From the NCBI GenBank assembly GCA_035648595.1, contig DASRLH010000028.1, positions 1 to 10,226 on the forward strand: DNA of 10,226 nucleotides, written 5' to 3'. The DNA comes from RYN-428 sp035648595 (GTDB lineage: Bacteria; Planctomycetota; Phycisphaerae; Tepidisphaerales; Tepidisphaeraceae). Positions 6,323 through 10,226 of this stretch are shown piece by piece. Position 1 is the first letter of the stretch. Every line of letters begins with the position of its first letter. A program made the position numbers and the translations under genes. A model generated the notes under the pieces. It was not told the DNA's origin and did no database searches. It was given only the letters and a program-made list of their open reading frames with translations.

Positions 6323-6514
6323 ATGAACATTTGGACAAGCGGGCTGATTGCCAAGACCAGCGGGAAGCCGCAGCACAAGGTGGAGTACGTTATCAAGTCG
6401 CGCGGCATCAAGCCCATCGCCCGCGCCGCCTCTGCGAACATTTATTCCGACGCCGACGCGGATCGGATCGTTGCCGAGCTTCAAAAGATCGACCAACAGC
6501 GCAAGGCCGGCTGA
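6323..6514 (+). CDS. Small MerR-like helix-turn-helix protein, 63 aa
   Basis: Start chosen at ATG 6323, which has GGAG six bases upstream. The frame is open back to 6086, but that extension runs over the previous gene and the inverted repeat and is Cys/Arg/Ser-rich noise. The whole protein is one MerR-type DNA-binding fold: MNIWTSGLIAKTSGKPQHKV then EYVIKSRGI (HTH), KPIARAASANIYSDADADRI (wing and third helix) and a short C-terminal helix VAELQKIDQQRK. There is no effector domain, so it is a minimal DNA-binding protein, perhaps binding the inverted repeat just upstream. It is followed 89 bases later by the large primase-like gene. Confidence 0.65.
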   Translation: MNIWTSGLIAKTSGKPQHKVEYVIKSRGIKPIARAASANIYSDADADRIVAELQKIDQQRKAG

Positions 6515-6603
6515 TGGAATCGTGCTGGCGGGATGGAGCAATTTTACATCAATAAAAATGCCGCGAGTCCAGGCAAGGAACATCGCGGCAGAATCGAAAA
6601 CCG

Positions 6604-9225
6604 ATGAAACTATATCCGACCATCGCGGGGAAGTCAAGCAGCGAATCTGAGATTCTTCGCAGTCTGTCGGCAATTTGCGAGCCGGGCCAGGTGATTGAAA
6701 TCCGCTCCAAGCATGGCGAGTCAACCGAAAGCTTCATTTCCAGCGATCATGCCAAGCTCGCCAAGGAAGCGGTTGAGCAAGAAGCCGCCAATACAACTGC
6801 CGTCTGGTTCACATTCAATCCGCTTCACTCAATCAGGTTCGGAAGTGCTACAGATAAGCACGTGCGCCGCCGGCGATGGCTTCTCATTGACGTTGACAGC
6901 ATCCGGCCACAGGGAGTGGAGCCGGACACCAACGCCACCGACGCCGAACACGAGGCCGCGCATGAGCGGGCCAGGGGTATCCGTGATGCGTTGACACACA
7001 CCAACTGGCCCGCACCGATCTACGCCGACAGCGGCAACGGCGCTCACCTGCTGTATCGGATCGACCTCACCAACGATGATGCGGCAACCAGTCTCATAAG
7101 CGGCGTCCTTCATGCGCTGAGCAAGCGATTCAGTGACGACGCGGCCAAGGTGGACGCCAGCGTAAGCAATCCCGCTCGCGTCACGAAGCTGTATGGCACC
7201 GTCGCGCGCAAAGGGCCGCATTCGACGGTGCGGCCGCACCGGCAAAGCCGGATCATCGACCTACCCGAGAAGATCGAGGTCGTACCCGAGGTGAAGCTGA
7301 AAGAACTGGCCGGCCAGATTGCATCTCCCAAGGCAGACAGTTGGGACGGCACGACGCAACGAGGGAACCTGGAAGGATTGACCGGGGCGGCGAAAGTCAG
7401 CGGCAACGGCGAGGCGTTTAAACAGAGCGTGCAAAGCAGCGTGATCGACACCTGGAACGCCGCGCATCATCTGCGCGCCACGCTGGAGGGGTACGGCTAT
7501 ACACCCACCGGCGGCAATCGGTACAAGCGCCCCGGCGGCGCCAGCGGAAGCGTGAACCTAAAGGATGGATATGCCTTCCATCATTCGAGCAATGATCCGA
7601 TGCAGCACGGCGGCGTTGGCGGCGCATCATGCAAGCGAAGTGATTCATTTGACCTGTTCGTCGAACACGAGCACGGCGGCAATAGAGCGGCGGCAGTCGC
7701 CGACGCGGCTCAGCGGATGGGAATGAGCGGCAGCGCCGCGCCAACATTGGTGGCGACGAGCACACCGGCAGCGCCGGCGGCGCCCGAGCCGATTCCGTAC
7801 AAGCCGTTTCCTCTCCATCTTTTGCCGCCGGTTGTCGCCAACTTCATCCATGCCGCATCCGAGGCCATGCGCGGTGATCCGGTGTTCGTGGCAATGCCAA
7901 TGCTGGCAGCACTGGCCAGCGCGATCGGGAGTACACGGCAGGTGATGCTCAAAAAATCGTGGTGCGAGCCGTCGATTATCTGGGCGTGTCCCGTGACTGA
8001 ATCAGGCAGTCTCAAATCTCCGGGATGGAAACACGCGGTCAGGCCCACTGAGCAGAGGCAGAATCAGGCCGACGTGAGATTCAAGGCCGCGTGGCGGGAC
8101 TATGAGGAAGCGGCAGAGATTTACGCAAATGAACTGAAGGAATGGAAAGGTAAAAACCCGGCGATTCGAGGCGACAAACCACAATCGCCAGTCACGCCGG
8201 CGATGGAGCAAACTTATACATCCGACGCCACAACCGAGGCGATGGCGGCAATGCTGGCGGAATGGCCGCGCGGGATTCTGTTGTCGGTCGATGAGCTCTC
8301 GGGCTGGCTGAATAGTTTCGGGGAATACAAAGGCGGGATGGGAGGCGACGTGGCGCGGTGGCTTTCATTCCACAGCGCTGGAACGATCAAGGTGGATCGG
8401 AAGGGTTCGCGGATCAAGTTGCTGGTGCCTCGCGCTGTTGTATCAGTCACAGGCGGCATCCAGCCGAAGGTACTGCGCAAGGCCCTGGGAGAGGACAATT
8501 TCGACAATGGACTTGCCGCGCGTTTTCTTATGGCCATGCCGCCAAAGCAGCCAAAAGTGTGGACGGATGACGATATTTCCGACGAACAAATCGCGGCCCT
8601 GGACAAGCTGTTCAATTCTCTGTTCGATCTCCCCGGCGACGGCAACCCGCTTCTCCCACCCAACACACCGGCGACGATGATTCTCGATCCGCAGGCAAAA
8701 GGAGTTTGGATCGACTTCTACAACCGACACAACCGGGAACGCGACAATCTCGCGGGCAATCTTCAGTCCGCCTGGGCCAAGCTGGAGGCGTATGCCGCGC
8801 GGCTGGCCATGATCATTCATGTTGTCAGGCATACCAGCGGGGAGCGAGTCGCGCCTTTTGAAATCGACGCACAATCCATGCTCTCAGGCATTGGCCTGGT
8901 GGAGTGGTTTGGGCAAGAGACCAAACGCATCTACGCGATGCTCGACAACAGCGAGCCGGCCGAGGCGGATTTAGGCGCGAAGCTGATTGAGCTTTTCGCA
9001 AAGCACGACAACGCCATGACGGTTCGGGAAATCATGCGATGCAAGCGGCTGTTCAAAAACGCGGGCGAATGCCGGGGGGCGCTCAACGCACTTGAAAAGG
9101 CCGGCGCCGGGAGGTGGGAGTATCACAAACCCGGAGACGATGGCGGGCGTCCGCTGGCTGTTTTTCACCTATTCGATGTTGACACAACCAGGGGGCAAAA
9201 TGACAAAACCGCCTCTAACAACTAG
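6604..9225 (+). CDS. Putative primase-helicase: AEP/PrimPol-like N-domain plus DUF3987
   Basis: The 873-aa protein has three parts. Residues ~60-220 carry archaeo-eukaryotic-primase-like motifs: RWLLIDVDS (DVD at 96-98, motif I), YADSGNGAHLLYRI (139-152, the S-x-H motif II) and VDASVSNPARVTKLYGT (183-199, motif III Asp). Residues ~282-372 form a small accessory domain (GGNRYKRPGG..GSVNLKDGYAFHHSSNDPM ... FVEHEHGG), a type seen between primase and helicase parts of mobile-element proteins. Residues ~400-785 match DUF3987, with a P-loop-like ESGSLKSP (466-473) in place of classical GxxGxGKS and a Walker-B-like ILLSVDELSGWL (558-569). The C-terminus (~790-856) resembles a winged helix. It would prime and open the element's DNA for replication. 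No strong Shine-Dalgarno precedes ATG 6604, so an alternative start is possible. The candidate origin lies directly after, and partly inside, its 3' end. Confidence 0.8.
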   Translation: MKLYPTIAGKSSSESEILRSLSAICEPGQVIEIRSKHGESTESFISSDHAKLAKEAVEQEAANTTAVWFTFNPLHSIRFGSATDKHVRRRRWLLIDVDSIRPQGVEPDTNATDAEHEAAHERARGIRDALTHTNWPAPIYADSGNGAHLLYRIDLTNDDAATSLISGVLHALSKRFSDDAAKVDASVSNPARVTKLYGTVARKGPHSTVRPHRQSRIIDLPEKIEVVPEVKLKELAGQIASPKADSWDGTTQRGNLEGLTGAAKVSGNGEAFKQSVQSSVIDTWNAAHHLRATLEGYGYTPTGGNRYKRPGGASGSVNLKDGYAFHHSSNDPMQHGGVGGASCKRSDSFDLFVEHEHGGNRAAAVADAAQRMGMSGSAAPTLVATSTPAAPAAPEPIPYKPFPLHLLPPVVANFIHAASEAMRGDPVFVAMPMLAALASAIGSTRQVMLKKSWCEPSIIWACPVTESGSLKSPGWKHAVRPTEQRQNQADVRFKAAWRDYEEAAEIYANELKEWKGKNPAIRGDKPQSPVTPAMEQTYTSDATTEAMAAMLAEWPRGILLSVDELSGWLNSFGEYKGGMGGDVARWLSFHSAGTIKVDRKGSRIKLLVPRAVVSVTGGIQPKVLRKALGEDNFDNGLAARFLMAMPPKQPKVWTDDDISDEQIAALDKLFNSLFDLPGDGNPLLPPNTPATMILDPQAKGVWIDFYNRHNRERDNLAGNLQSAWAKLEAYAARLAMIIHVVRHTSGERVAPFEIDAQSMLSGIGLVEWFGQETKRIYAMLDNSEPAEADLGAKLIELFAKHDNAMTVREIMRCKRLFKNAGECRGALNALEKAGAGRWEYHKPGDDGGRPLAVFHLFDVDTTRGQNDKTASNN

Positions 9226-9396
9226 GAAATTCCAGTTGTGTCAACTGTCAACTGTCAACACATAAGAAGCCTTTTTTTAATATATATACTACTCCATATT
9301 TTATTACTTACCCTCTGCCGACAGTTGACAGTTGACAAAACCACGTTTGCAGCAAATGGGATGGGGTTTTGTCATTTAGTGTTGAGTTGTGTCAAC
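9178..9396. repeat. Iteron-like heptamer cluster with AT-rich core, candidate replication origin
   Basis: Seven perfect copies of TGTCAAC or its complement GTTGACA occur: 9178-9184 (reverse), three in tandem at 9239-9259 (forward), two in tandem at 9324-9337 (reverse) and 9390-9396 (forward). The tandem blocks make an 18-bp perfect inverted repeat (9239-9256 with 9320-9337). Between them lies an AT-rich core with T7 and ATATATAT (9272-9310) in otherwise GC-rich DNA. Further repeats are AGTTGTGTCAAC direct at 9234-9245 and 9385-9396, and TGACAAAACC at 9201-9210, 9333-9342 and inverted at 9365-9374. Iterons plus an AT-rich unwinding region next to a primase-helicase gene is classical origin layout. 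An operator array or long RNA hairpin is the alternative. This array accounts for the 220-base intergenic gap. Confidence 0.65.
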
Positions 9397-9445
9397 GCAT
9401 TGCCAAAACCACGCATCCAAAACCTACTTTTCAGGAGATTCGATC

Positions 9446-10171
9446 ATGGCAAAACGTAGAAACCGCGTAGAGCAGCCTCACCCACCGACCCCGGATATCA
9501 CCGTCAAGGAACTGAAGGAGCGGGCCAGAGACGGCAAGCTTCGCGTCACGATGAATTATCACGCCAACCCCGCGAAGGCCGACGAGTTTGACATGGAGCA
9601 CGTCCTGTACAGCGTCCAGGTGCTCAAGCTGCTGGCCGGCCTGGGGGAGAACGGAATCGCTTATGCCGTCCCCGATGGAACGCATCATCGACCGCTTGTT
9701 CAAGTGATGAGTGAGCTCGAGCAGCAATTTCTGATTCGCACGACCCGGGCTCGGCCGCCCCGCCCACACAAGTACGTCCGCTGGGCATACCAATTAACCG
9801 CCGCCGGCTGGGCAATGGTGAACGAACTTGAATCGCTGGCAGACCTGCACCACATCCGCCGTCAGCTGGACGTGGCCGATCTGCTCCGCGGGCTGGCCAG
9901 CCTGTCCGGCGATGCGATCTGCCTCATTCCACCGGCGGGACGCGGGCATGACGCCGCGATGGAGCTGAAGCGGGTGGGATTCGCCACGATCCGCCGCGAC
10001 TCGGTGCCAGGCGCGATAGGAAGTGGCAGGCGGATCGCATTGACCCTCGCTGGACGAAATGCCGAACGCCTGCTTGCAGCTGCCGCGATGGAGGCCGATG
10101 TTCGTGCACACACCCCACAACTCGCCCGCCCCAACTTTCAGAATCTTCTGAACAACCCAACGATAGGATAG
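9446..10171 (+). CDS. Putative tandem winged-helix DNA-binding protein, possible replication initiator
   Basis: The start is ATG 9446 with AGGAGA nine bases upstream (241 aa); the in-frame upstream extension to 9389 lies in the repeat region. I do not recognise a named family. Two segments look like winged-helix units ending in the usual LTxxG-helix: residues ~52-130 (VLYSVQVLKLLAGLGENGIA ... YQLTAAGWAMVNELE) and ~143-213 (ADLLRGLASLSGDAICLIPP ... RIALTLAGRNAERLL). The N-terminus is basic (MAKRRNRVEQ). Two winged helices of about this size is the architecture of Rep_3-type iteron-binding initiators, and the gene begins 50 bases after the last heptamer, so an origin-binding initiator or an autoregulated repressor is suggested. 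This is inference from shape and place, not from sequence homology. Confidence 0.6.
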   Translation: MAKRRNRVEQPHPPTPDITVKELKERARDGKLRVTMNYHANPAKADEFDMEHVLYSVQVLKLLAGLGENGIAYAVPDGTHHRPLVQVMSELEQQFLIRTTRARPPRPHKYVRWAYQLTAAGWAMVNELESLADLHHIRRQLDVADLLRGLASLSGDAICLIPPAGRGHDAAMELKRVGFATIRRDSVPGAIGSGRRIALTLAGRNAERLLAAAAMEADVRAHTPQLARPNFQNLLNNPTIG

Positions 10172-10226
10172 GTTCGGAAGGTACTGGCAATAGGGGCGAT
10201 TCTGAGACGTGCAAAGCCTTGGATGC

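Noticed and set aside
9239..9337. CRISPR-like array
   Set aside because: The repeat units are 7 bp and tandem or inverted, without unique spacers of regular length and without cas genes.
9325..9360. TTGACA boxes as -35 promoter elements
   Set aside because: The boxes arise from the GTTGACA heptamer; no acceptable -10 is found at 16-18 bases on the plus strand.
9238..9459. 73-codon ORF across the repeat region
   Set aside because: It translates the heptamer array and AT-rich core, with no ribosome site and low-complexity residues.

Overview
The window is GC-rich bacterial DNA with two parts. The left part (1 to about 4787) looks like chromosomal backbone. The right part (about 4787 to the window end) looks like one end of an integrated mobile element. 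The combination of a PKD plus delta-60-repeat surface protein, a TPR-type GT41 glycosyltransferase and a tandem-ACT SerB suggests a member of the Planctomycetota (possibly Phycisphaerae-like). This assignment is from gene style only and is tentative.

Left part: the 3' portion of a large secreted, Ser/Thr-rich delta-60 beta-propeller gene (open at the window start) overlaps by 4 bases (ATGA) a TPR/O-GlcNAc-transferase-like gene. That second gene is split into two reading frames at a C5 run near 2179-2183. The pair reads as a translationally coupled surface-protein/glycosyltransferase unit. Converging on it from the right is serB (phosphoserine phosphatase), whose N-terminal start lacks an in-frame ATG. 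Just upstream of serB lies a strong, two-way intrinsic terminator that would end transcription of the tmRNA gene.

Junction: next to that terminator is only the last ~35 nt of a tmRNA (ssrA) on the minus strand: the T-arm, the 3' acceptor strand and the discriminator base. The rest of the tmRNA is absent. This is what remains on one side after a tyrosine-recombinase element inserts at the 3' end of ssrA, so an intact ssrA and an integrase gene are predicted beyond the right edge. A short plus-strand ORF runs out of this att fragment and ends at a clean terminator; it may be the split-off C-terminus of an element protein.

Right part (element): all genes read rightward. They are an AlpA/excisionase-like HTH protein, two overlapping unrecognised small proteins, a 63-aa MerR-like HTH protein behind an inverted repeat, and an 873-aa primase-polymerase-like/DUF3987 protein (putative primase-helicase). 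A roughly 220-bp region follows that is packed with TGTCAAC/GTTGACA heptamers flanking an AT-rich core; it is a candidate replication origin. Last comes a 241-aa protein that looks like two winged-helix units in tandem and could be an origin-binding initiator. Together they resemble the regulation-plus-replication module of a phage satellite or integrative plasmid. No integrase, capsid, packaging or conjugation gene is visible in the window.
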